Source: Ruegeria sp. 6PALISEP08
GTDB taxonomy: Bacteria; Pseudomonadota; Alphaproteobacteria; Rhodobacterales; Rhodobacteraceae
Assembly: GCF_001238295.1 (NCBI RefSeq)
Contig: NZ_LGXZ01000001.1
Coordinates: 372,001-436,000 of the forward strand
DNA length: 64,000 nt
Direction of reading: 5' to 3'
The stretch's first letter is position 1. The number at the start of each line of letters is the position of its first letter. A program made the translations under genes and the position numbers. The notes under the pieces were generated by a model. The model was not told the origin of the DNA, did no database searches, and saw only the letters and a program-made list of their open reading frames with translations. Positions 1-10,849 of this stretch are shown here, in pieces.

Positions 1-125
1 GCGGATTGCGGCGGGGAAGCAAACTTTTATGCCTGCTGAGCGGGTATTTAGAAACAGAAGAAGAGGATCGGGTTGCCCTGATAACGCTGTCGGATTAGAG
101 CGGGCGGAACTTTTCGGAGACAGCC

Positions 126-869
126 ATGCCCAGCGATACATCTCAGCCCTCCTTCGTGCTCGTGCGCCCGCAGATGGGTGAAAACATCGGCGCCGCCGCG
201 CGCGCGATGTGGAATTTCGGTCTGGACCGAATGCGGATCGTAGCCCCGCGTGATGGTTGGCCGAACCCCAAGGCTGTGGCCATGTCCAGCGGTGCAGGGC
301 GGTTGTTGGACGAGGCGCAGCTGTTTGACGATCTCGCTGGTTCGCTGGCCGACAGCACTTTTGTCTTCGCAACCACGGCCCGACAGAGGGGGCTGACCAA
401 ACCCGTCTACAGCCCTGAGCAAGCAATGAAGATTGCCGCAGAAAAGATCGCAGCAGGCGAGAAGGTCGCCGTGCTGTTCGGCCCGGAACGTGCCGGTCTT
501 GAGAATGAGGATATCGCCAAGGCGAACGCAATCATCTCGGTCCCGGTGAACCCGGAATACGCGTCGCTAAACCTGGGTCAATGCGTGTTACTGACCGCAT
601 ATGAGTGGATGCGCCAGACCGGAGACGTGGTGCATGAGACCACCGATCTGGGGAAGGGCGATTGGGCCACAGGGATCGAAGTTGAAAAGCTGGTCGAGCA
701 TTACGAGGACCGACTGGAAGAGGCCGGGTTCTTCTATCCCCCCGAAAAGGCGGAAGGAATGAAGGTGAACCTGCGCAACCTGTGGTCGCGGATGCGGATG
801 ACGCGGGCCGATGTGCAGATGCTGCACGGGATCATGCGGCAGATGGTCCGCTGGAAAGACAAAAGCTGA
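126..869 (+). CDS. trmJ: TrmJ-type tRNA/rRNA 2'-O-methyltransferase (SPOUT/TrmH family)
   Basis: A 247-residue cytoplasmic methyltransferase of the SpoU/TrmH class, expected to use S-adenosylmethionine to 2'-O-methylate the anticodon-loop position 32 of tRNAs. The N-terminal block PQMGENIGAAARAMWNFG is the family's RNA-binding motif with the conserved Asn and Arg. The SAM-binding knot appears as VLFGPERAGLEN followed by SLNLGQCVLL near residues 118-155. The C-terminal ~90 residues form the variable helical tail usual in TrmJ. The ATG follows a cGGAGa ribosome site about 7 bases upstream. ctaA follows after 59 bp in the same direction. Family assignment is firm; the exact target nucleotide is inferred from TrmJ of Escherichia coli. 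Confidence 0.88.
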   Translation: MPSDTSQPSFVLVRPQMGENIGAAARAMWNFGLDRMRIVAPRDGWPNPKAVAMSSGAGRLLDEAQLFDDLAGSLADSTFVFATTARQRGLTKPVYSPEQAMKIAAEKIAAGEKVAVLFGPERAGLENEDIAKANAIISVPVNPEYASLNLGQCVLLTAYEWMRQTGDVVHETTDLGKGDWATGIEVEKLVEHYEDRLEEAGFFYPPEKAEGMKVNLRNLWSRMRMTRADVQMLHGIMRQMVRWKDKS

Positions 870-928
870 GGCTGGACCTATCTTCCGTCAAGCCCTAGCT
901 TGCGACGAAATCAGGACATGAGGACAGC

Positions 929-2074
929 ATGAGCGGTAAGCGCAGCATCTTCGAAGAGGTCTCGGAAACCGAAAAACAACAGGCGGTTCAGCCCGGTATG
1001 ATCGACCGGGGGCGGGGCGGGGCGCGCAAGGCGATCCGTGTTTGGCTGATGATCCTGTTCGCTCTGGTTGTGGTGATGATTGCCGTCGGTGGGTTGACCA
1101 GGCTGACTGACAGCGGTCTCTCGATCACCGAATGGCGCCCGGTCACCGGTGCCATCCCGCCGATGACTGAAGCGGATTGGCAGGCCGAGTTCGACAAGTA
1201 CAAGCAGATCGACCAGTGGCGTATCCAGAACCAGTGGATGGAGCTGAGTGACTTTAAAACCATCTACTGGTGGGAATGGGGCCATCGTCAACTGGGCCGC
1301 GTGATCGGTCTTGTCTGGGCAATTGGCTTCTTCGGTTTCTTTGTGGCGCGCAAGATTCCGACGGGCTGGACTGTTAAACTGTTGATTCCGGGCCTTCTGG
1401 GCGGTGTACAGGGCGCGGTCGGTTGGTGGATGGTCGCCTCGGGCGTGACACAGGGCGAGGGCATGACCGCGGTCGCCAGCTATCGTCTGGCCACGCATCT
1501 GGGTCTGGCCTTCGTGATCCTGGGCTTTTTGGCCTGGTATATCTTTGAACTTGGTCGCGAAGAGCGCGACCTGATGCAGGCCCGTCGTGCCAAAGAGGCA
1601 AAACTGTTCTCGCTGTCTACCGGCCTGATGCATTTCGCCTTTTTACAAATACTCATTGGCGCATTGGTCGCAGGAATTGACGCCGGGCGGTCTTACACCG
1701 ATTGGCCCTTGATCGGCGGGCAGGTGTTGCCACCGGATGCGACCGCGTTGGAACCGATGTGGCGGAACTTCTTTGAAAGCCCGGGGTTGGTACAGTTCAT
1801 TCACCGCTGTGCGGGGTATCTGCTGTTCATCTTTGCCTTCATTGTCTGGCGTCGTGGCGGATCCAGCGCTCATCCGCTGACACGCTTTGCCTTCAATGCC
1901 GCCTTTGCCGGGCTGGCGTTTCAGGTTGTCGTCGGCATCGTGACCGTGGTCTACGGTGCACCCTGGCAGATCGCGATTTTCCACCAATTCATGGCCGTAG
2001 TCGTCTGGACCCTGATCCTGCGCGCTCGGTTTCTGACCGCTTATCCCATCGCAACATCCCTGCGCGGAGTATGA
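929..2074 (+). CDS. ctaA: Heme A synthase CtaA (COX15 family)
   Basis: A 381-residue inner-membrane protein that oxidises the C8 methyl of heme O to give heme A for aa3-type cytochrome oxidase. The sequence shows about eight hydrophobic helices, beginning with VWLMILFALVVVMIAVGG. This is followed by the family signature GGLTRLTDSGLSITEW and GAIPP in the first periplasmic loop, and by conserved heme-ligand histidines in the helices (for example GHRQLGR and FIHRCAGY). The first ~30 residues are cytoplasmic and polar. The M32 peptidase gene starts only 4 bp after the stop, so the two are probably cotranscribed, although their functions are unrelated. Length and motifs match alphaproteobacterial CtaA (type 2, longer form). 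Confidence 0.93.
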   Translation: MSGKRSIFEEVSETEKQQAVQPGMIDRGRGGARKAIRVWLMILFALVVVMIAVGGLTRLTDSGLSITEWRPVTGAIPPMTEADWQAEFDKYKQIDQWRIQNQWMELSDFKTIYWWEWGHRQLGRVIGLVWAIGFFGFFVARKIPTGWTVKLLIPGLLGGVQGAVGWWMVASGVTQGEGMTAVASYRLATHLGLAFVILGFLAWYIFELGREERDLMQARRAKEAKLFSLSTGLMHFAFLQILIGALVAGIDAGRSYTDWPLIGGQVLPPDATALEPMWRNFFESPGLVQFIHRCAGYLLFIFAFIVWRRGGSSAHPLTRFAFNAAFAGLAFQVVVGIVTVVYGAPWQIAIFHQFMAVVVWTLILRARFLTAYPIATSLRGV

Positions 2075-2078
2075 ACCA

Positions 2079-3548
2079 ATGACCGCATTCAATGAGCTTA
2101 TGGCCTTTCAGCGTGAAACTTCGGCTTTGGGCCAGATTGCCGGGAGGCTCGGCTGGGATCAGGAAACCGTCATGCCGCGTGGGGCTGCCCCGCAACGCGC
2201 CGAAGAAATGGCTGCCATCGAGGCGGTGCTGCACGCGCGCCGATCCGATCCGCGTGTGGCGGAATGGCTAGAGCAAGCCGCGCCGCAGGACGAAGTGGGC
2301 AAGGCGCAGATGCGTGAAATCCGCCGCGCCTATGAGCGTGCGGTGAAAGTGCCCGCCGATCTGGCAACCGCGATCGCCCGTGTTACATCCGCCGCGCAGG
2401 GAACCTGGGCGCAGGCGCGGGCGGATGAGGACGTCTCGGCCTTTCTGCCGGTGCTTGAAGAGGTCGTGTCACTCAAACGGCAAGAGGGCGAAGCGCTGGC
2501 GCAGGGCGGTGACATTTATGACGCCATGGTCGAGGACTATGAGCCCTATACAACCGGCGCGCAGATCGCGGCCATTTTTGATGAGATGCGCCCACGTCTG
2601 GTGGCCTTGCGCGCCGCGGTACTGGACCGCCCGGAACCGACGGCCCTGAGTGGCAGCTTTGATGAGCCGGCTCAGATGCGCTTATCGCAAAAGCTGGCGA
2701 CGACCTTTGGGTATGATCTGAACAACGGCCGTGTGGACAAGGCGGTGCATCCGTTCAGTTCGGGCAGCGGGCTGGATGTACGCATCACCACGCGAACCAG
2801 TGAAACGGACCCGTTCAACTGCTTCTATTCCACGATACACGAAGTCGGCCACGCCGCCTATGAACAAGGTATCGACAAAGCCTATTTGCTGACCCCGCTG
2901 GGGAGCGGCGTGTCGATGGGCGTACATGAAAGCCAAAGCCGGATCTATGAAAACCAACTGGGCCGTTCGCGCGCCTTTACCGGTTGGCTGTTTGGACAGA
3001 TGACAGAGACTTTTGGCGATTTTGGTATTGCCGACGCTGATGCATTTTACGCCACGGTCAACCGGGTTCATAACGGCTATATCCGCACCGAGGCGGATGA
3101 GGTGCAATACAACCTGCACATCATGTTGCGCTTTGATCTGGAACGCGCGCTGATGGCCGGAGACCTGCAGGTCAGCGAGCTTGAAGCCGCGTGGAACGAC
3201 CGCTTCAAGGCTGACTTCGGCTATGCGGTCGACAAACCTTCGAACGGCTGTTTGCAGGACGTGCATTGGTCGGTTGGGTTGTTCGGATATTTCCCGACTT
3301 ATTCACTGGGCAACGTGTATGCCGGATGCCTGTATCAGGCCCTGCGTGCAGCGGTGCCGGGGCTGGATGCCCAACTTGCCGACGGCGATACTTCGGGTGC
3401 AACAGGCTGGTTGCGGGACCAAGTTCAACAACATGGCGGGCTTTACGCACCACGCGACATCATCGCGCGTGCCAGCGGCGTAGAGCCGGGGCCGGAGCCA
3501 TTGCTTGCATATTTGGAAGAGAAGTTCGGGACGTTGTACGGGGTGTGA
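2079..3548 (+). CDS. M32-family metallocarboxypeptidase (Taq type)
   Basis: A 489-residue zinc carboxypeptidase of MEROPS family M32, cytosolic, releasing C-terminal residues from peptides. The zinc motif HEVGH lies at about residues 254-258 in the context TIHEVGHAAYEQG. The further family block VHESQSRIYENQLGRS, about 25 residues on, carries the third ligand Glu. DVRITTRTSETDPFNC before the zinc site and GYIRTEADEVQYNLHI after it are also typical. The length equals the usual ~500 residues. The ATG sits 4 bp after ctaA. The stop overlaps the GTG proposed for the next gene, so translation of that esterase may be coupled to this one. Confidence 0.92.
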   Translation: MTAFNELMAFQRETSALGQIAGRLGWDQETVMPRGAAPQRAEEMAAIEAVLHARRSDPRVAEWLEQAAPQDEVGKAQMREIRRAYERAVKVPADLATAIARVTSAAQGTWAQARADEDVSAFLPVLEEVVSLKRQEGEALAQGGDIYDAMVEDYEPYTTGAQIAAIFDEMRPRLVALRAAVLDRPEPTALSGSFDEPAQMRLSQKLATTFGYDLNNGRVDKAVHPFSSGSGLDVRITTRTSETDPFNCFYSTIHEVGHAAYEQGIDKAYLLTPLGSGVSMGVHESQSRIYENQLGRSRAFTGWLFGQMTETFGDFGIADADAFYATVNRVHNGYIRTEADEVQYNLHIMLRFDLERALMAGDLQVSELEAAWNDRFKADFGYAVDKPSNGCLQDVHWSVGLFGYFPTYSLGNVYAGCLYQALRAAVPGLDAQLADGDTSGATGWLRDQVQQHGGLYAPRDIIARASGVEPGPEPLLAYLEEKFGTLYGV

Positions 3549-4444
3549 GATTGAACCGACGGCGGTGGGTGCTGAGATTGGCCACAAGCGCAATCGCCTT
3601 GGCGGCCATTTTGTTGCTCTTACCCGATGCTGGTCTGAACAGCCGGGTCAGGGCGTTGTCTCAGTCATTCGAATGCGGTGGCATTGGTGCCGAATGCGAA
3701 GTTCTGGGGCGCAAATACAGCGCCCTTATCCCAAAAGGACAGGGTCCGTTTCCTGCCGTTCTGTTTTTTCACGGATCAAGTGGCTCGGGTCAGGCAGTCA
3801 CCCAGAGCACCTATCTGGTGCAACCCATTCTCGAACGCGGATACGCGATTGTTGCCCCAACCGCTTTGGAGATTTCCTACAGAAATGGACCAGGTACAGG
3901 GTGGGTCTGGGACACATCTCACTCAGAATGGAATGACTACTCATTCAGCGCTAAAGTTGCAGAAGACGCGGTTACACGTTTTCCAATTGATCCAGACCGC
4001 ATCCTTGTTGCAGGTCATTCCAGAGGCGGCACGTTTGCGTGGTATCTGGCGTGCTCGAATCTGAATCTGAACGCCTTTGCACCAATCGGCGGCACACCGG
4101 TTCGTAACCAAGCCGGACCCTGCGCAGAGACACGATTTGATTCTAATGTGCTTTATACGCACGGCTACACAGACACGGTAATTCCTTTTGCAGGGTCAGG
4201 CCCAGAGCCGGGTTGGCCCGGATATCTGGGCGCCGTCGAAGTTATCGACGGCGTTGCAGGCCACTCTGGTTGTATCTCAGTAGATTTTGTCGAGCATGTC
4301 GGTTTCGACCAGCGAACTTGGAGCGGATGCGACAGGGACGTCTCATTGTCGGTCATCGGATTTGAAGGTGGGCATGGAATCCCGCAAGGCTGGGTCGATG
4401 TTGTCCTTGCGTGGTTTGAAAACCTGCCTTCAGTCGGCAATTGA
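3545..4444 (+). CDS. Secreted alpha/beta-hydrolase, PHB-depolymerase/feruloyl-esterase-like
   Basis: About 299 residues. The GTG at 3545 overlaps the TGA of the upstream peptidase; a TTG at 3551 is the alternative start. The N-terminus (two Arg-rich residues, then VLRLATSAIALAAILLLL) looks like a signal peptide or membrane anchor. The mature part shows FPAVLFFHGSSGSGQ (oxyanion region), the nucleophile elbow AGHSRGGTFAW, and a late GGHGIPQGW, which supplies a candidate catalytic His. This layout is that of the LpqC/poly(3-hydroxybutyrate) depolymerase and esterase family. Several Cys (ECGGIGAEC, HSGC, GCDRD) suggest disulfides and so an exported protein. The substrate cannot be read from sequence. 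Confidence 0.72.
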   Translation: MRLNRRRWVLRLATSAIALAAILLLLPDAGLNSRVRALSQSFECGGIGAECEVLGRKYSALIPKGQGPFPAVLFFHGSSGSGQAVTQSTYLVQPILERGYAIVAPTALEISYRNGPGTGWVWDTSHSEWNDYSFSAKVAEDAVTRFPIDPDRILVAGHSRGGTFAWYLACSNLNLNAFAPIGGTPVRNQAGPCAETRFDSNVLYTHGYTDTVIPFAGSGPEPGWPGYLGAVEVIDGVAGHSGCISVDFVEHVGFDQRTWSGCDRDVSLSVIGFEGGHGIPQGWVDVVLAWFENLPSVGN

Positions 4445-4948
4445 ACTCCCCGGCGTTTGGTGCCGGCCCTGAACCCAGTTCTTATTTGAGTTGAGATAGG
4501 TTTGTCTTCAGGTTTCGCCTCAGAGTTTTCGCTAAGATGCACTCGTCGACACCGATCCTTGATTTTTGGATCTGGTGAGGACCGATCTGCTTCTAACGCG
4601 CGCGGGATCGCCTTGAAGTTGCAGTAGCGCCGGAGTGACCGGGCACCTGAGAAGCGCGACATTCCTTTCGCTCAAAACAGAAGTCACAAAACTCTGGAGG
4701 CGTTTTCGTCGCTCATGCAGAAGAGGCGCGTAAAGCGGTTTTCGGAAAAAGAACTGTTTCCGAAAATACTTCAATGCATCTACAAATGGGGACTGTTGAA
4801 AAAATGGGACATTTTAGACCGAAAAAGTCATGAATTAGGTTGAAAAGCGGCCAAAATGTGGCGATAGACTCAAGTGGGTGTATAGTCACTGAAGCACCCG
4901 TAAAAGATGTGCTTTTTGTTAGTGTTTGAATGGTGAAGGGTTGGGTAC
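4445..4948. other. Non-coding interval between esterase and VPLPA-CTERM gene
   Basis: A 504-bp stretch without a convincing gene, lower in GC than its neighbours. It contains an imperfect hairpin near 4550-4578, the perfect 10-bp inverted repeat listed separately at 4739-4766, and an AT-rich segment from 4790 to 4930 suitable as the promoter and leader of the gene at 4949. Short open frames here lack ribosome sites and protein-like composition. Confidence 0.6.
4739..4766. promoter_or_regulatory. 10-bp perfect inverted repeat (operator- or terminator-like)
   Basis: TTTTCGGAAA and TTTCCGAAAA face each other across the 8-base spacer AAGAACTG. It lies about 180 bp upstream of the VPLPA-CTERM gene and 295 bp downstream of the esterase stop. 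The A/T ends would give a terminator-like hairpin in either direction, but the distance from the esterase makes an operator equally likely. Confidence 0.45.
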
Positions 4949-5644
4949 ATGACACTGAAACGAAACGTGGCTGCGATTGCAGTAGCAGGGATACTGGTCG
5001 GGAGTGCCGCGTCGGCGTTGACAGTATCAGCTATTTCCCCGTCGTGGCAGAACGTAAACCCTACAAACGGCGTTACGGAAAGCAGTTCTGGTTCGACGAT
5101 CTCACTGCGTTGGGGCGGTGGCAACAACCCAAGTGGCTATGATTTCACTCCATCAGGGACACCGATTCTGAACTTGTCGCCAAACTCGGCATTCGAACTT
5201 GGGCAGTTCACGCATCTTAACTTTCCGATCCCAGGGGAAACTCTGAGTTCTGTCGATCTTGTCGTTGATATACAGATCGGCGGCGGACCTCTGGTGTCAT
5301 CAACCTTTGCGCTGACACATAATGAGACTTTGAACCGCCCGCAAAACTGTCCTCAGGATCCTACGCCCTGCGACGATATTGTGACCATTGCCAACACGCT
5401 TGGATCTCAGAACTTCACCTTGGGTGGACAAAACTATGTGTTCTCGGTGCTTGGGTTTTCACAGGATGGAGGTGGCACCATATCCAGTGGCTTCAAGACG
5501 GTTGAAGAGTTGCAAAACTATGCAACGCTTTATGGCGAGTACACGGTTGCGCCTGTCCCGTTGCCTGCTGCCGGTTGGTTGCTGCTTGGCGGCATCGGCG
5601 GGCTGTTTGCATTTGGCCGCCGTCAAAAGAGCAAGACGGCTTAA
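4949..5644 (+). CDS. Exported VPLPA-CTERM sorting-domain protein
   Basis: 231 residues. The N-terminus KRNVAAIAVAGILVGSAASALT is a signal peptide. The C-terminus has VPLPAAGWLLLGGIGGLFAFG followed by RRQKSK, the three-part VPLPA-type PEP-CTERM sorting signal (recognition motif, transmembrane segment, basic tail). Such proteins are handled by an exosortase-type protease, which is not in this window. The mature region is Ser/Thr/Gly/Asn-rich and beta-like, with a CPQDPTPC pair that may form a disulfide. The role of the mature domain is unknown; family membership comes only from the C-terminus. Transcription probably begins in the AT-rich region just upstream, and a bidirectional terminator follows. 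Confidence 0.85.
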   Translation: MTLKRNVAAIAVAGILVGSAASALTVSAISPSWQNVNPTNGVTESSSGSTISLRWGGGNNPSGYDFTPSGTPILNLSPNSAFELGQFTHLNFPIPGETLSSVDLVVDIQIGGGPLVSSTFALTHNETLNRPQNCPQDPTPCDDIVTIANTLGSQNFTLGGQNYVFSVLGFSQDGGGTISSGFKTVEELQNYATLYGEYTVAPVPLPAAGWLLLGGIGGLFAFGRRQKSKTA

Positions 5645-5694
5645 GCAAGGTAACTCTTCCGCGCCTATCAATGCATTGAAAAACCTTCACAAAG

Positions 5695-5726
5695 AAAAAC
5701 CCGAGGTCAGCGAACCTCGGGTTTTT
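5695..5726. terminator. Bidirectional Rho-independent terminator
   Basis: AAAAACCCGAGGT pairs perfectly over 13 bp with ACCTCGGGTTTTT across a 6-base loop (cagcga). It lies between the convergent VPLPA-CTERM gene and gyrA, with A-tract and T-tract on both sides, so it can end both transcripts. Confidence 0.93.
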
Positions 5727-5748
5727 CCTTTTCCACGGTTCAAACCGG

Positions 5749-8472
<2,724 letters not shown>

Positions 8473-8490
8473 GTAAACTGCCCGTTTCTT

Positions 8491-8545
8491 GTGCTGGGTC
8501 TATATCTTGTGGATGCACCTTATCAGACCCAGCACATAAGGTGCA
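8491..8545 (-). promoter_or_regulatory. Interleaved inverted repeats in the gyrA leader (pseudoknot or alternative hairpins)
   Basis: Two perfect inverted repeats interlock in the order A-B-A'-B'. GTGCTGGGTCT (8491-8501) pairs with AGACCCAGCAC (8525-8535). TGCACCTTA (8514-8522) pairs with TAAGGTGCA (8537-8545). In gyrA mRNA this gives 9-bp and 11-bp stems that can coexist only as an H-type pseudoknot or otherwise exclude each other. The element ends 18 bases before the GTG start, next to the ribosome-binding region. Confidence 0.6.
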
Positions 8546-8665
8546 AGCAAGCAGCGCTTTTGGCACGAAAAACCACGGTAACGTGCCGGTAACATATTGT
8601 TATCCAAGTATTAGAAAGATTTCGTGGTACCCTGAGTAGACCTTGCAACAAGATTGGAGGTCTGC

Positions 8666-8935
8666 ATGGCGCAAAGCGAAACGGAAATGATGCTTAAAGG
8701 CTATGGTCTAACAACGGCGGAATTCTTCTACCATATGCCCGACTATATCCACGTATTGAACACGTTCATCTGGCAGGAATACGACCTTGCGCCTGACCAT
8801 CCCAAACTGTTCGAATTCATCGATTTCTGGCAGCGAGAGATCGAAGGGCCGCTGCATTCCGTCAAATTCACCCACCGCAAGATGATCGCCCCGGGTGAGT
8901 GGCGCAACATGGTGGGCGAGTTTCGCGTGAACTGA
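8666..8935 (+). CDS. usg: Usg-family protein
   Basis: 89 residues matching the small Usg family of alphaproteobacteria, named from the reading frame upstream of trpF in Caulobacter. Its biochemical role is not known. The hallmark is the conserved run of aromatic and charged residues: LTTAEFFYHMPDYIHVLNTF, then WQEYDLAPDHPKL and REIEGPLHSVKF. The ATG at 8666 is preferred over an in-frame TTG at 8654, because GGAGG at 8656-8660 lies 5 bases before it. The gene is divergent from gyrA across 193 bp. It has no trpF neighbour here, so the name should not be read as implying a role in tryptophan synthesis. Confidence 0.85.
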   Translation: MAQSETEMMLKGYGLTTAEFFYHMPDYIHVLNTFIWQEYDLAPDHPKLFEFIDFWQREIEGPLHSVKFTHRKMIAPGEWRNMVGEFRVN

Positions 8936-9036
8936 GCAAAGTGCGAAGTCTGTAAAGTATTCGAAAAGCGCGTTCTCAATTGCGACAAGTCGGGTAAGGT
9001 AGCATCCGATTGGTCAGTCTTACGCGGAAACATGTC

Positions 9037-9732
9037 ATGCCAAGAGCCCTTTTCCTTACCGCAGCGCTTTGCCTGAGTGGCCCTGCTTTCGCCGAGGGCG
9101 TTCTCGACAAAGTAAAGAAAGGTGTCGAAAACACCGCAAATGCGATCGGTCGCGGTGCAGAAAGTGTCGGCGACACAATCGACAAAGGTGCCACAGCAGT
9201 CGATCAGACCATCGACTCGACCTCGGAGTTGCTGTCCAACGAGGCCACTCCTGAAGAAACGCGCGCCAAACTGGACGTGATGGCAGGCGACATCCTTGAT
9301 CAGTTGCTTGCCGAAAACCCCGAAGCAAAATCCCTGTATGAAGTGGGCGCAGGCTACGCGGCCTTCGACTCGCGCAAGATTTCGGTTTTTCCGGTATCGG
9401 CGGGATATGGGCGCGGTGTGGCCATTTCAAAAGACACCGGGCAGCACACCTATATGAACATGGGCACAGGTGGCGTAGGCGCAGCCATTGGTATTGGTGG
9501 CTTTGAGACCAAGTTCGTGATCCTGTTCCAAACCCCGTCAGATTTAGAAAACTTCATAACCCATGGCTACGACGCAACGGCAGAAACCGGTGCCATGTAT
9601 GGAGAAGACCAATCGGGCGAAACGGTGCGCTTTACCGATGGACGCTCTTTCTTTGTGCTCAGCAAAAAAGGTTGGCGCGTGTCGGCAGGTGCATCGGGCA
9701 CCAAGTATTGGAAATCGCCCGAACTGAACTGA
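9037..9732 (+). CDS. Exported SYLF (Ysc84-like) domain protein
   Basis: 231 residues. Residues 1-19 (PRALFLTAALCLSGPAFA) form a cleavable signal peptide. There follows an amphipathic helical stretch with repeated Asp/Lys/Ala (VLDKVKKGVENTANAIGRGAE). The C-terminal ~150 residues match the SYLF/Ysc84 lipid-binding fold: GAGYAAFDSRKISVFPVSAGYGRGVAI, GTGGVGAAIGIGGFETKFVILF and a final KGWRVSAGASGTKYW. In other organisms this domain binds phosphoinositides or other lipids; here it is probably periplasmic. The ATG at 9037 is chosen because it opens directly onto the signal peptide. It converges on the radical SAM gene, whose stop is the next base. Confidence 0.75.
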   Translation: MPRALFLTAALCLSGPAFAEGVLDKVKKGVENTANAIGRGAESVGDTIDKGATAVDQTIDSTSELLSNEATPEETRAKLDVMAGDILDQLLAENPEAKSLYEVGAGYAAFDSRKISVFPVSAGYGRGVAISKDTGQHTYMNMGTGGVGAAIGIGGFETKFVILFQTPSDLENFITHGYDATAETGAMYGEDQSGETVRFTDGRSFFVLSKKGWRVSAGASGTKYWKSPELN

Positions 9733-10821
9733 TCAGCCAGAGCAGCTTGCACCGCCCAGAACGCAGAATTTGGCGCAATGGGGGTGGTTGAGGTGAACAT
9801 CCGCCTCGGATTCAGCCAGGCTATGACCCATCTCAAATTCGGGTTCATAAGGCAGCAGGGTGCAGGCAAGGACAGTAGGGCGATCTGCGCCTTTGCGTTT
9901 CACCACCATGCGCGAACTGGCACACATCACCGCATTAGGGGACTTGTTCAGAATCCCCCAGCAGGCCGTGGTAATTTCCGGCACTTCCACGGTCTCGTCC
10001 ATCTCAGGGAACAATACGGTCTGAGCTGGATTGTTCGGGTCGATGTCAAAGCCATGCCTAGAGAAGAACGCAGCATAGCCAGCGCGGCTTTCCGCATCCG
10101 TGTCCCCCCAGACGGACCTGCCTGCGATCGCCATATTGAAGCCGTGATCGCGCAACCACTTCATCCCGGTGACGGTTTTGTCGAAACTGCCCTTGCCGCG
10201 TTCCTCGTCATGCAGATTAGGGCGGTAATGATCGACAGAGATGCGCAGGGTCAGCTTGTCGTTGTACTTGCTTTGTAACTCCAACAACCCTTCGCGCATC
10301 TTGTGGCGCATCATCGGGGCCATCGCATTGGTCAGGATCAGGACCTCATACCCACGCTCCAACGCGGCGCGAGTCATCTCGATCATTTCGGGGTTCATAA
10401 AGGGTTCGCCGCCGGTAAATCCGATCTCTCGCACGGGCCAGTTGCGCTGCTCGATCTGATCCAGATAATCGCAGACTTCATCTGCGGTCAGATAGACCAA
10501 AGCATCATTGGTAGGACTGCTTGCGATATAGCAGTTCACGCATTCGATGTTGCACAGCGTACCCGTATTGAACCACAGCGTGTCTGGCTGTGTCAGTGAA
10601 ACTGTTGCGCGGGTCTGCCCGTCCGCCGTCACCAGTTTGTCTTGAAACTTGCCAATATTGGCGAGTTGAGGGGCGTTGTCTTTCATTACCGCATCCGGTT
10701 TTTTGAAGTCGTCGAATTGAACTAGCGTGTTGTTGGAGATTTGGTAAGGGTGACGCAGCGGTTCTGACAGAGTTTTGATGAGCTTTGAGTTTTCAGTTTT
10801 GATTGCGCTAACATTGGACAT
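9733..10821 (-). CDS. Radical SAM protein with C-terminal cysteine cluster, function unknown
   Basis: About 362 residues from the ATG at 10821; an ATG at 10686 would give 317. The radical SAM iron-sulfur motif CNIECVNC is followed by a GGE motif (GFTGGEPFMNP) and a partial TIM barrel (EVLILTNAM, LRISVDHYRP). The C-terminal third contains further cysteines (TTACWGI, NAVMCASS, VLACTLLP, HCAKFCVLGGASC) that could bind an auxiliary cluster, as in SPASM/Twitch enzymes. No precursor peptide or other modification gene is next to it. Only 28 bp separate the longer start from the divergent zwf, and the first 45 codons are poor in GC. The zwf promoter may therefore lie inside them and the shorter start may be the real one. 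Confidence 0.65.
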   Translation of the reverse strand: MSNVSAIKTENSKLIKTLSEPLRHPYQISNNTLVQFDDFKKPDAVMKDNAPQLANIGKFQDKLVTADGQTRATVSLTQPDTLWFNTGTLCNIECVNCYIASSPTNDALVYLTADEVCDYLDQIEQRNWPVREIGFTGGEPFMNPEMIEMTRAALERGYEVLILTNAMAPMMRHKMREGLLELQSKYNDKLTLRISVDHYRPNLHDEERGKGSFDKTVTGMKWLRDHGFNMAIAGRSVWGDTDAESRAGYAAFFSRHGFDIDPNNPAQTVLFPEMDETVEVPEITTACWGILNKSPNAVMCASSRMVVKRKGADRPTVLACTLLPYEPEFEMGHSLAESEADVHLNHPHCAKFCVLGGASCSG

Positions 10822-10849
10822 GCCCGAGGGGGCGGGGTAAGGACAGCTT

